Part shown: piece after piece, positions 22,375 through 34,600 of the stretch
How positions within the stretch are numbered: the first letter of the stretch is position 1
Layout: each line of letters opens with the position of its first letter
DNA from: Sipunculus nudus
Lineage: Eukaryota; Annelida; Sipuncula; Golfingiida; Sipunculidae
Length of the DNA stretch: 64,000 bases
Direction: 5' to 3'
NCBI GenBank assembly: GCA_026874595.1
Contig: CM049306.1
Coordinates: 10,433,019-10,497,018, forward strand
Notes under the pieces: model-generated
Told to the model about the DNA's origin: nothing
Database searches by the model: none
The model's input: only the letters and a program-made list of their open reading frames with translations
Program-made: the position numbers and the translations under genes

Positions 22375-24397
22375 CAAGGCCTACAGGCCTAATGCGAACC
22401 TGTGCATTGGGAAATACACCATGTTTAATGCTTCAATGCTGGACCATTACTTCTCATGTATATGAACAATGCAGGTACTAAACATTTTGAATAAGAAACA
22501 ATTACACAAACATCACTGCTGAAATTCTGGCATGGGTGCACACAACACAACTAGAGACCCATGGGTCTCAACGCTCAGCTGAATTTGTCTATAAGGATAT
22601 TTTTAAAGAAATTTTTCAGAATGACAGTCCTGTGACCTTAACCAATGACCTTGTGACCAAAAAATCTGAGAACTTAATATCCTATAACTTGCAGCATTAG
22701 GATTATTGTAACAATCTTTTAAAAAGTGACCTTGACCTCTGACCAGATAACCTCAAATTCTACAGGTTTCCTCACTTTAGGCAAGTAAGCCATGTGTGAA
22801 CGTTGGAAAGTTCAGGATGAAAAGTTTGATTTACAGTGCATCCACAATCTTTTTAAAGATGTGGCTCCTGTGACCTTCAACTTAGATCGCTGGACCCTGG
22901 TAATCAAAATGAATTTACTTATGTGGTTGGTCATTATTAAATCAAGTATGAAGCAAGTTTATTTTTAGTAAATAAATAGAAAAATATTCGTTAAAATAGA
23001 AAAAATACAACTGGCGCCACCACGTTTCATGAACTGACAAAACTAGTCATGGTCAATATTCAAGGCAAGATTCATGACAAACCATGCATTAATTATCAAG
23101 ATATTGGAGGTTTTGTATCAAATTTCTTACTATTCTGGGGGGTACTTTCAAGCCCCATAGCTCAAAGGATATAGGTCGCAGTGACCTAAATTCAGGTTTC
23201 CAAGGAGATACTTTATTGACCTCCCTGGATTATCACTTAGAAGTTTCTAGGACCAGCTGTTACGATTTGTGCCCTGCTAACGGACAGCCGGTTATCCGTA
23301 TGGACGACGGATAAAGCGCCATTCCTACACCTCAGTTGACTTACAGTCAGCTGAGCTAAAAATGATTGTAGCTGACACCACCAGTCTTGTATGCAACGAA
23401 GCTATCAGAGATATATACATATGCCCAAGTTCAGACTGATATATCAAACCCCTCCTGAGAAATAAGCAGGGACACACACTGTGCAAATATTATTATAAGT
23501 GGCACCACCAGTCTTGTATACGACAAAGCTATTCGATAGGTATGAATATGCCCAATTCCAGGATGATATATCAAATTCCTCTATAGATATAAGCAGGCAC
23601 AAAAGTCACACACTGAGCAAAAGTCACTGTAGGTGGTGACACCTGTCTTGTGAACAAGAAACCCATCAAAGACGCATAGACAGGTCAAAATATCAGGCCA
23701 ATACACCAAACTTACCTTAAGTCTGATGCATGGGGCTGACCACGCTTAGGTGAAAAAATAAAGGCAGTTGCCCCGAATGAAGTGTGACAAATTTGCTTGC
23801 TCAAGCTACTACACTGAGTGAACTCATGACCTGCACCTGGCTAAACTGGGTGTACTTTTGACCTGTACCTGGCTGCACTAAGTGAACTCATGACCTGTTG
23901 CCTAATCTGATACAGTTGGCAGTCTGCCAAAGCTATAAAAAGATTGGCTCCACATGCAGCCCTGAGAGGCATGACACCCATGAGGTGATCACATGGTGCC
24001 CATGAGGTGTTCACATGCCTTGTGCTTGGCTGCACTGACTGAACTCTTGACCAATATCTGGCTGCACTGAATGAACTCATGATCTATTGCCAAATCTGAA
24101 ACAGTTGGCAGTTTCTTAACCTATTTAAATATACAGACACAATCTTAGCCTGTTGGCAAATCTGTTTACACATCCTGAAAGACTTTGGCTAAAATGCATT
24201 TTTTTCAAGCTGACATATTCATAAACTTTTTATCAAAATATCTAGAATAATAAAAGATGCAGCTTTTTTCATAAATAAGCTGAATCCCACAACATTTGAT
24301 ATATGACGGATTATGGCATAAAATCTGGGGATGGTAGGTCCTGCTATTCTGAGAAATTATGGGTTAATGTACAGATGACCAATGACCCCCATACAAA
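22375..24397 (+). repeat. F2 5' half, first copy of a 2,023-bp tandem duplication
   Basis: It begins with the F2 5' end: the hairpin AGGCCT-AC-AGGCCT and the core GCGAACCTGTGC. Then follow, in order, about 175 bases of conserved 5' region, a nested F1 element (22551-23363), three diverged units of about 130 bp (each with ACC(A)CCAGTCTTGTATAC-like starts), subrepeats of about 43 bp (GTGAACTCTTGACCTG), two units of about 22 bp around GTGATCAC, and a join into the second copy. The short ORFs on both strands here are repeat-derived. Confidence 0.85.
22551..23363 (+). mobile_element. F1 element nested in F2, copy a
   Basis: The 5' end is a 16-bp perfect palindrome GAGACCCATGGGTCTC (22554-22569) followed by ACGCTCAGCTGA. 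The 3' end is the hairpin CTCAGTTGACT-TAC-AGTCAGCTGAG followed by CTAAAAAT. The boundaries are supported by uninterrupted F2 copies at 33.22 and 38.46 kb, where the flanks meet directly. It has no coding capacity and is about 813 bp long. Confidence 0.85.
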
Positions 24398-26430
24398 CAA
24401 GGCCTACAGGCCTAATGCGAACCTGTGCATTGGGAAATGCACCAGGTATAATGCTTCAATGCTGGACCATTACTTCTCATGTATATGAACAATGCAGGTA
24501 CTAAACATTTTGAATAAGAAACAATTACACAAACATCACTGCTGAAATTCTGGCATGGGTGCACACAACACAACTAGGGACCCATGGGTCTCAATACTCA
24601 GCTGAATTTGTCTATAAGGATATTTTTAAAGAAATTTTTCAGAATGACAGTCCTGTGACCTTAACCAATGACCTTGTGACCAAAAAATCTGAGAACTTTA
24701 TATCCTTAAACTTGCAGCATTAGGATTATGTAACAGTCTTTTAAAAAGTGACCTTGACCTCTGACCAGATAACCTCAAATTCTACAGGTTTCCTCACTTA
24801 GGCAAGTAAGCCATGTGTGAACGTTGGAAAGTTCAGGATGAAAAGTTTGATTTACAGTGCATCCACAATCTTTTTAATGATGTGGCTCCTGTGACCTTCA
24901 ACTTAGGTCGCTGGACCCTGGTAATCAAAATGAATTTACTTATGTGGTTGGTCATTATTAAATCAAGTTTGAAGCAAGTTTATTTTTAGTAAATAAATGG
25001 AAAAATATTTGTCAAAATAGAAAAAATACCGATGGCGCCACCACGTTCATGAACTGACAAAACTAGTCATGGTCAATATTCAAGGCAAGATTCATGACAA
25101 ACCATGCATTAATTATCAAGATATTGGAGGTTTGTATCAAATTTCTTACTATTCTTGGGGGTACTTTCAAGCCCCGTAGCTCAAAGGATATAGGTCGCAG
25201 TGACCTAATTTCAGGTTTCCAAGGAGATTTTTTATTGACCTCCCTGGATTATAACTAAGATATTTCTAAGACCAGCTGTTACGAATTGTGCCCTGCTAAC
25301 GGACGGCCGGATATCCGTATGGACGACGGACAAAGCGCCATTCCTACACCTCAGTTGACTTACAATCAGCTGAGCTAAAAATGATTGTAGCTGGCACCAC
25401 CAGTCTTGTATACAACGAAGCTATCAGAGATATATACATATGCCCAAGTTCAGACTGATATATCAAACCCTTCCTGAGAAATAAGCAGGGACACACACTG
25501 TGTAAAAAATATTGTAGGTGGCACCACCAGTCGTGTATAAGACAAAGCTATTCGATAGGTATAAATATGCCCAATTTTAGGATGATATATCAAATTCCTC
25601 TATAGAAATAAGCAGGCAAAAAAGTCATACACTGTGCAAAAGTCATTCTAGGTGGTGACACCTGTCTTGTGAACAAGAAACCCATCAAAGACGCATAGAC
25701 AGGTCAAATTATCAGGCCAATACATCAAACTTACCTTAAGTCTGATGCATGGGGCTGACCACGCTTAGGTGAGAAAGGCAGTTGCCCCGAGTGAACTGTG
25801 ACAAATTTGCTTGCTCAGGCTACTGCACTGAGTGAACTCATGACCTGCACCTGGGTAGACTGGGTGAACTTTTGACCTGTACCTGGCTGCACTGAGTGAA
25901 CTCTTGACCTGTTGCCTAATCTGATACAGTTGGCAGTCTGCCAAAGCTATAAATAGATTGGCTCTACATGCAGCTCTGAGAGGCATGACACCTATGAGGT
26001 GATCACATGGTGCCCATGAGATGTTCACATGTCACCCATGAGGGGATCACATGCCTTGTGCTTGGCTGCACTGACTGAACTCTTGACCTATATCTGGCTG
26101 CACTGAATGAACTCTTGATCTGTTGCCAAATCTGAAACAGTTGGCAGTTTCTTAACCTATTTAAATATACAGACACAATCTTAGCCTGTTGGCAAATCTG
26201 TTTACACATCCTGAAAGACTTTGGCTAAAATGCATTTTTTCAAGCTGACATATTCATAAACTTTTTATCAAAATATCTAGAATAATAAAAGATGCAGTTT
26301 TTTCATAAATAAGCTTAATCCCACAACATTTGATATATGACAGATTATTGCATAAAATCTGGGGATGGTAGTTCCTGCTATTTTGAGAAATTATGGGTTA
26401 ATGTACAGATGACCAATGACCCCCGTACAA
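24398..26430 (+). repeat. F2 5' half, second copy of the 2,023-bp duplication
   Basis: It is collinear with 22375-24397 and differs by scattered substitutions and a few indels. It contains a nested F1 copy at the same position and one more of the units of about 22 bp. It then runs into the F2 core. Confidence 0.85.
24574..25382 (+). mobile_element. F1 element nested in F2, copy b
   Basis: Same insertion point, orientation and ends as copy a (palindrome GACCCATGGGTC at 24579-24590, terminal GCTAAAAAT at 25374-25382). The shared position shows that the insertion came before the 2,023-bp duplication. Confidence 0.85.
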
Positions 26431-28065
26431 AAAAAGGTCAATGCAGTTGACCACCAATAACTGAATTTCATATATAGCTCATGTGACCAACACTGGCAGA
26501 AAATTTGGTGATCATAGCTCCGGCCGTTTCTGAGATTGTCATTTTAGTATGTTTTTTCGGACAGATGAATAGGTTCAACTTCCTGTATTTCGGCAAAAAT
26601 TCACTGAACTTGAACCATTTGAACAAACCTGAGAGAGATGATATCAAAGAGTTTTTCTGTGATATTGAACAAACTGGCTTGACCGTTTCGTCGGAGAAGA
26701 TTTTTTAAGGTTTTTTAGCTTTTTCTCTATAAAATCTGAGAAAATGCAGATTTTTTCAGATAGCTTATTTTTTGCATTAAATTTCATGATGCTTGTTCCA
26801 GTCAATCCAATAGTATGAGTTAACGTATACCTGTGATTGTAAACATTGCCTGGCATGAGGAATATCTAAAATCATAAATCTACATTTTTTAAAAGTTTTT
26901 AAAAAACATTCTTGTCAATATTAACCAAAGATAACCTGAAATCTAAATGTCTGGAGGCATGATGTAACGGATGCTGATAAACTGGTTCCAGGCTAGATGT
27001 ATCTGCTTCACACAGCTAACATTTATGGTAAAATGACTGAATTCAATCTTTATTATTCAGCTAAAATTCATTCTTCGGAACCATAAAAGACAATTAATTA
27101 TTATAAGAATTATTCAGGGGATTATTCTTGTAAAATATTAAACAAATTGGCCTCAGTGGCGTCAGTCAAAAAACGTTTTGCAGGTTTATAACTCATATGG
27201 GAAATTAAAGCAAAATGGCTAAGTTAAGCTTCCCATAACTCAGCCAAAAATCACTGAACCAAAACCATTTGAACAAACTTGAATTATCAACATCTAAGGA
27301 TAATTAATGTGTGAGATTTAAGAATTTTGCCCAGTGGTTTTTGAGAAGAAGATCTTTGTAGCCGCTGAGTTAAAATGGGCTGTTATGGCATATGACTAAA
27401 TTCAGCTTCCCTTAACTGAGCCAAAAGTCACTGAACTGAGACCATTTGAACAAACTTCAGAAAGCACTACCCTAGGATCATTTCTGTGCGATATTAAACA
27501 ATTTGGCCATATGGTTTCAGAGAAGAAGTTTTTTGTAGCTGTCAGTATGATATGGGCACTGATGACCCCCGTACAAAAAAAGGCCGATGCAGGTGGCAAC
27601 ACCAATACCTCAATTTCAGATATGACTCATGTTACCAACATTAACATAAAATTTGATGATGATAGCTCAAGCCGTTTCTAAGATTGTAATTTTAGTATGC
27701 TTTTTTGGACAGATGACTAAGTTCAACTATCTGTAACTCGGCCAAAAATCACCGAACTTAAACTATTCGAACAAACTTGAGAGAGATTGTTCTAGGGATC
27801 ATTTATATGAAATATTGGACAATTAAGCTGAACAGTTTCGGAGAAGAAGATTTTTAAAGCTTTTTTTTTAGCTTTTTCCCTATAAAATCTAAGAAAATGC
27901 AGTTAGCCAAAAAATAAGCAAAATCCGATAGAGTTTTTTAGATGACTAATTTTTTGCATAAAATTTCGTGATGCTAACTCTTGCCGTTTTTAAAGAGTAT
28001 AGGTTAACGTACAGACGACGGACGCCGGACGACGCCACACCATCGCATAAGCTCACAGGTTCGCA
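26430..28065 (+). repeat. F2 core, first copy of a 1,636-bp tandem duplication
   Basis: The core consists of diverged monomers of about 177 bp (for example AACTCAGCCAAAAATCACTG at 27237 and its relative at 27414) plus longer modules. It ends with a GACGGACG-type tract and the F2 3' end (GCATAAGCTCACAGGTTCGC, 28046-28065). Frames such as 27402-27605 are monomer by-products. Tandem core plus tetranucleotide tract plus short 3' end is the layout of pearl/CvA-type elements. Confidence 0.85.
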
Positions 28066-29706
28066 AAAAAAGGTCAATGCAGGTGACCACCAATACCTAA
28101 ATTTCATATAGGGCTCATGTGACCAACACTGGCAGAATATTTGGTGATCATAGCTCCGGCCGTTTCTGAGATTCTCATTTTAGTATGGTTTTCGGACAGA
28201 TGACTAGGTTCAACTTCCTGTAATTCGGCTAAAATTCACTTAACTTGAACCATCTGAACAAACTTGAGAGAGATGATATAAAAGATTATTTCTGTTGAAT
28301 ATTGAACAAATTGGCATGACCGTTTCGGAGGAGAAGATTTTTTAAGGTTTTTTAGCTTTTTCTCTATAAAATCTGAGAAAATGCAGATTTTTTCAGATGG
28401 CTAATTTTTTGCATTAAATTTCATGACGCTAGCTCCAGTCAATCCAATAGTATGAGTTAACGTATACCTGTGATTGAAAACATTGCCTGGCATGAGGAAT
28501 ATCTAAAATCATAGATCTACATTTTTTAAAGTTTAAAAAAAACCATTCTTGTCAATATTAACCAAAGATAACCTGAAATCTAAATGTCTGGAGGCATGAT
28601 GTAACGGATGCTGATAAACTGGTTCCAGGCTAGATGTATCTGCTTCACACAGCTAACATATATGGTAAAATGACTCAATTCAATCTTTATTATTCAGCCA
28701 AAATTCATTCTTTGGAACCACAAAAGACAATTAATTATTATAAGAATTATTCAGGGGATTATTCTTGTAAAATATTAAACAAATTGGCCTCAGTGGCGTC
28801 AGTCAAAAAACATTTTGCAGGTTTATGACTCATATGGAAAATAAAGCAAAATGGCTAAGTTAAGCTTCCCATAACTCAGCCAAAAATCACTGAACCAAAA
28901 CCATTTGAACAAACTTGAATTATCAACATCTAAGGATAATTAATGTGTGAGATTTAAGAATTTTGCCCAGTGGTTTTTGAGAAGAAGATCTTTGTAGCCG
29001 CTGAGCTAAAATGGGCTGTAATGGCATATGACTAAATTCAGCTTCCCATAACTCAGCCAAAAGTAACTGAACTGAGACCATTTGAATAAACTACAGAAAG
29101 CACTACCCTAGGATCATTTCTGTGCGATATTAAACAATTTGGCCATATGGTTTCAGAGAAGAAGTTTTTTGTAGCTGTCAGTATGATATGGGCACTGATG
29201 ACCCCGGTACAAAAAAAGGCCGATGCAGGTGGCGCCACCAATACCTCAATTTCAGATATGACTCATGTAACCAACATTAGCATAAAATTTGGTGATGATA
29301 GCTCAAGCCGTTTCTAAGATTGTAATTTTAGTATGCTTTTTTGGACAGATGACTAAGTTCAACTATTTGTAACTCTGCCAAAAATCACCGAACTTAAACC
29401 ATTCGAACAAACTTGAGAGAGATTGTTCCAGGAATCATTTCTGTGAAATATTGGACAATTTGGCTGAACAGTTTCGGAGAAGAAGATTTTTAAAGCTTTT
29501 TTTAGCTTTTTCCCTATAAAATCTAAGAAAATGCAGTTAGCCAAAAAATAAGCAAAATCCGATAGAGTTTTTTAGATGACTAAATCTTTGCATAAAATTT
29601 CGTGATGCTAACTCTTGCCGTTTTTAAGATAGTATAGGTAAACGTACAGACGACGGACGCCGGACGACGCCACACCATCGCATAAGCTCACAGGTTCGCT
29701 AAAAAA
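28066..29706 (+). repeat. F2 core, second copy, with terminal 3' end
   Basis: Collinear with 26430-28065 at an offset of 1,636 bases. It ends in CACAGGTTCGCTAAAAAAAT, the outer 3' end of the whole 7.3-kb composite (22375-29706). Confidence 0.85.
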
Positions 29707-29764
29707 ATATAATTACACGCAATGTCATACCTAAGGTCAGAAGCGCGGTTTGTTATTGACTACT

Positions 29765-30003
29765 GGGCGAAAGGTATATAAGCGTTCTATGAGATATTGA
29801 TTGTTGGATGACTGTTGTTTGAGTAGAGAGAATGATTGACCTGTATCAATTCAGCATCACAGTGGACTGTCTATATCATATTTCCTATCTAGATTCCGGC
29901 AGGCGGTCATGACATGTTTGATGTGCTCCTGCGGGCTCGGGCAATCTCAGGTACACGTATACACCCGTGTTGGTAAGATGAGCCATATAGTTTTCTCCTT
30001 CAA
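29765..30003. repeat. Dispersed repeat R2, copy 2
   Basis: Partner of 13690-14015, same orientation, more compact. The match stops after ATAGTTTTCTCCTTC. Confidence 0.5.
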
Positions 30004-30545
30004 ACATACTATATAACTACTTCATTGGATGGCAAAAGTTCATTTAAACCAGAGCAAATTATTTCTGCGCTACTATTTACCACCGAGCAGTGACACGTCC
30101 GTACTTGGACTCGAGTTCACTTATTCAAGGGACTGTAGTTCAGTAGAAATCAAATAGAAAAAAATCATTATTGACAATGTTTCAAGCACAATTAGATGGT
30201 TGACATTTTGACATTGGTCCATATTGAATTCTTCATGAATGTCCAAATAAGACAGACCATCAAATTCAAAATGAAAAAAGCACGCATGAACTGGTGTTAA
30301 AATATTTATGAGTACCTCCGATTTCCATTTTACATTTTTAATGAATATTTCCTTATATAATTATTGACAGAGATGTATCCGATTCCGAGTGCAAGTCCGA
30401 GTCCAAGCTACTCGAGTCAAAGCCCAAATCCGAGTCCTTCAAACTAGAGTCCAAATCTACCCTGTTCGAGTCCGAATTATATAGAAACTGAGTCCAAGTC
30501 CGAGTCCAATATAAAATTCTTGAGACAGGGAAATTTGAAATTATC
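30004..30545. other. Spacer with GACTCGG-type low-complexity stretch
   Basis: From about 30370 to 30520 strings such as GAGTCCAAG and CCGAGTCC recur irregularly. On the minus strand they give an Asp/Ser-rich frame (30353-30547), which is better explained as low-complexity DNA. Nothing else is recognised. Confidence 0.4.
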
Positions 30546-30744
30546 ATGCGTGTTTTTGTGTTAATTTATACACACGGATTTTATCAAAAGTGTAATGATA
30601 TTAATCTCCCGATGAAGAGCTTTTTGATACTGTATTGCCTATATTTTCATATTCTATTAGTAGTTCGCACATGTGTTAGTAGTTCGCATAAACGTCCTCA
30701 TAGCATTTGCAAAAGTTCTGCAGATTCTGCAAGTCTTCCCCCTA

Positions 30745-33052
30745 CCCTGGAGAAAAAATTAGGCAACTGGAACCAGGCATACTGGAGAGCTATCGAAAAC
30801 AGAGACAGAACCAGGCATACTGGAGAGCTATCGAAAACAGAAACAGAACCAAGAATACTGAAGAGCTATCGAAAACAGACAGAACCAGGCATACTGAAGA
30901 GCTATGGAAACAGACAGAACCAGGGATACTGGAGGGTTATCGAAAACAGAAACAGAACCAGGCATACTGGAGGGCTATTGATAACAGACAGAACCAGGCA
31001 TACTGGAGAGCTATCGAAATCAGAAACAGAACCAGGGATACTTGAGAGCTGTCGAAAACTCAAACAGAACCAGGCATACTGGAGGGCTATCGAAAACAGA
31101 CACAGAACCAGGCATACTGGAGGGCTATCGAAAACTCAAACAGAACCAGGCATACTGGAGAGCTATCGAAAACAGACAGAACCAGGCATACTGGAGAGCT
31201 ATCGAAAACTCAAACAGAACCAGGGATACTGGAGAGCTATCGAAAACAGACAGAACCAGGCATACTGGAGAGCTATCGAAAACAGAAACAAAACCAGGGA
31301 TACTGGAGAGCTATCGAAAACTCAAACAGAACCAGGCATACTGGAGGGCTATCGAAAACTCAAACAGAACCAGGCATACTGGAGAGCTATCGAAAACTCA
31401 AACAGAACCAGGCATACTGCATGTAGAGCTATCGAAAACTAAAACAGAACCAGGCATTCTTAAATGCTATCGAAAACTCAAACAGAACCTTTCATACTGG
31501 AGGGCTATCGAAAACTCAGAAAGAACCAGACGTACTGGAGTGCTATCAAAAACACAGACAGAATCAGGCGTACTGGAGGGCTATCAAAATCAGAGACAGA
31601 ACTAGGCATACTGGAGAGCTATCGTAAATAGACAGAACCAGGTATACTGGAGAGCTATCGAAAACAGACAGAACCAGGCATACTGGAGGGCTATCGAAAA
31701 CTCAAACAAAACCAGGCACACTGGAGGGCTATCGAAAACATAGACAGAACCAGGAATACTGGAGAGCTGTCTCAAACAGAGAGAACCTTTCATACTAGAG
31801 AGGTTCAACAAGTGACAGAATCAGGCATACTGGAGGGCTATCGAAAACAGAGACAGAACCAGCCACACTGGAGAGCTATCGAAAACAGAGACAGAACCAG
31901 GCGTACTGGAGAGCTATCGAAAACATAGAAAGAACCAGGCGTACTGGAGAGCTATCGAAAACATAGACAGAACCAGGCATACTGGAGAGCTATCCAAAAC
32001 AGACAGAACCAGGCATACTGGAGAGCTATCGAAAACTCAAACAAAACCAGGCATACTGGAGAGCTATCGAAAACAGATAGAACCAAGCATGTTGGAGTGC
32101 TTTCGAAAACAGAGACAGGACCAGGCATACTGGAGAGCTATGGAAAACAGACAGAACCAGGCATACTGGTGATCTATCGAAAACATAGACAGAACCAGGC
32201 ATACTGTAGAGCTCTCGAAAACAGACAGAAACAGGCATACAGGAAGGTTATCGAAATCTCAAACAGAACCAGGCATACTTGAGAGCTATCGAAAACATAG
32301 ACAGAATCAGGCATAATGGAGGGCTATCGAAAACTCAAACAGATCCAGGTATACTGGAGAGCTATCGAAAACTCAAACAGAACCAGGCATATTGCATGGA
32401 GAGCTATCGAAAACAGGCAGAAACAGGCATACAGGAAAGCTATCGAAAACTAAAACAGAACCAGGCATTCTGAAGAGCTATCGAAAACTCAAACAAAACC
32501 TTTCATACTGGAGGGCTATCGAAAACTCAGACAGAACCAGACGTACTGGAGTGCTATCAAAAACACAGACAGAATCAGGCGTACTGGAGGGCTATCGAAA
32601 ACAGACAGAACCAGGCATACTGGAGGGCTATCGAAAACTCAAACAAAACCAGGCATACTGGAGGGCTATCGAAAACATAGACAGAACCAGGAATACTGGA
32701 GAGCTATCGAAAACACAGACAGAACCAGGCATACTTGAGAGCTATCGAAAACGTAGATAGAACCAGGCATACAGGAGAGCTATCGAAAACACAGACAGAA
32801 CCAGGCATACTGGAGAGCTATCGAAAACAGACAGAACCAGGCATACTGGAGGGCTATCGAAAACTCAAACAAAACCAGGCATACTGGAGGGCTATTGAAA
32901 ACATAGACAGAACCAGGAATACTGGAGAGCTATCGAAAACACAGACAGAACCAGGCATACTTGAGAGCTATCGAAAACGTAGACAGAACCAGGCATACAG
33001 GAGAGCTATCGAAAACACAGACAGAACCAGGCATACTGGAGAGGTATAGAAA
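30745..33052. repeat. 36/38-bp minisatellite, about 60 units
   Basis: The unit is near GGCATACTGGAGAGCTATCG followed by AAAACAGACAGAACCA (36 bp). Forms with two extra bases (AAAACAGAGACAG, AAAACTCAAACAG, AAAACATAGACAG) are 38 bp. Higher-order copies exist: about 31480-31570 resembles 32490-32580, and 32600-32790 resembles 32825-33025. All three forward frames are nearly free of stops, so the long frames here (30546-31442, 31042-31605 and others, reading NQAYWRAIEN, TEPGILESYRK or RTRHTGELSK) are by-products. I do not call a gene. Confidence 0.9.
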
Positions 33053-34600
33053 CAAGGTCTACAGGCCTAATGCGAACCTGTGCATTGGGAAATACACCAG
33101 GTATAATGCTTCAATGCCGGACCATTACTTTTCATGTATATGAACAATGCAAGTACTAAACATTTTGAATAAGAAACAATTACACAAACACCACTGCTGA
33201 AATTCTGGCATGGGTGCACACAACACAAAAAGGATTGTAGCTGGCACCACCAGTCTTGTATACTTCGAAGCTATCAGAGATGTACACATATGCCAATTTT
33301 CAGACTGATATATCAAACCCCTCCTGAGAAATAAGCAGGGACACACATTATGCAAAAATTATTGTAGGTGGCACCACCAGTCTTGTATACAACAAAGCTA
33401 TTCGATATGTATAAATATGCCCAATTTCAGGCTGATATATCAAATTCCTCTGTAGAAATAAGCAGGCACATACACTGTGCAAAAGTAAATGTACGTGGCA
33501 CCACCTGTCTTGTAAATGAGAATACCATCAAAGACGCATACACAGGTCAAAATATCAGTCCAATACATCAAACTTCCCCAGAGTTTGATGCACTGGGCTG
33601 ACAAGGCTTAGGTGAGTAAGGCAGTTGCCCCCGAGTGACCTGTGACAAATTGCTGCCTCAAGCTACTGCACTGAGTGAACTCTTGACCTGCACCTGGCTA
33701 GACTGAGTGAACTTTTGACCTGTGCCTGGCTGCACTGAGTGAACACTTTACCTGTTGCATAATTTGACACAGTTGGCAGTCTGCCAAAGCTATAAATAGA
33801 TTCAAACTGAACTTGGGTGCCAAATATGATGCAGTGAGCAGTCTGCCAAAGTTATAGATAGAATGCAGCTACTGCACTGAGTGAACTCTTGACCTATACC
33901 TGGCTGCACTTCTTCCAATCCTGACACTGTGCCAAAACTATTTATAGAGCTGACATCATCTTGGCTAATGGCAAACATCAAGGCACTTGCAATATGCCAT
34001 TGGTAAACCAAGTGCTGCCATCTGAACACAAAAGTGGTCCCTACTTGAAATAACATTGAAATTTATTTTCCCAATACAAAATGCTTTTCAGCTGACTTTT
34101 TATAAAAAAGAAATTAGGAATATTTGTTAAATTATTACGGATGCATACTGAATGTTAAATTAAAATACAGATATATCTCATTGATGGCAAATTCTTGAAT
34201 TAAGTTGAGTAGGGATACCAATAATTTATTATCCACGTACAGTTGTCTTAATATAGCCACAGAGAGCATAATATCCATGATTGTAACATTGCCTGGTATG
34301 ATGAATAACTTAAATCATAAATCTAAATGTTTTAAAAGCTTTAAAAAACTTTCTTGTCAATATTAACCAAAGATAACCTGAAATCTAAATGTCTAGTGGC
34401 ATGGTGTAATAGATGCTGATAAATTGGTGCCAGGCTAGATGTAACAGCATCACACAGCTTACATATATGGTAAAATGACTCAATTCAATCTCCATAATAC
34501 AGCCAAAAATCATTCATGTGGAACCATTAATGACAATTATTATAAGAATTATTGTAGGAATTATTCTTGAAAAATATTTAACAAACTGGCTTCAGTAGCA
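33053..34600 (+). mobile_element. F2 copy c, uninterrupted 5' part
   Basis: It starts with AGGTCTACAGGCCTAATGCG and GAACCTGTGC directly inside a minisatellite unit. The 5' region passes at 33222-33240 straight into the 130-bp units without an F1 insertion. The 43-bp subrepeats are present. The 22-bp GTGATCAC units are missing. At 34260-34600 it continues with part of the F2 core and then fades into single-copy-looking DNA. Confidence 0.75.

Noticed and set aside
23841-24080. Related ORFs in F2 copies (23841-24080, 25765-26028, 27402-27605, 29053-29241, 40973-41317)
   Set aside because: They are similar to each other because they come from repeat copies, not because of protein constraint. Differences include frameshifts and stops, and no domain is recognisable.
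30546-31442. 298-codon ORF with a hydrophobic start and a repetitive body
   Set aside because: The body is the 36/38-bp minisatellite, which is open in every forward frame, and the frame changes with each 38-bp unit. The hydrophobic start lies in unrelated AT-rich DNA.
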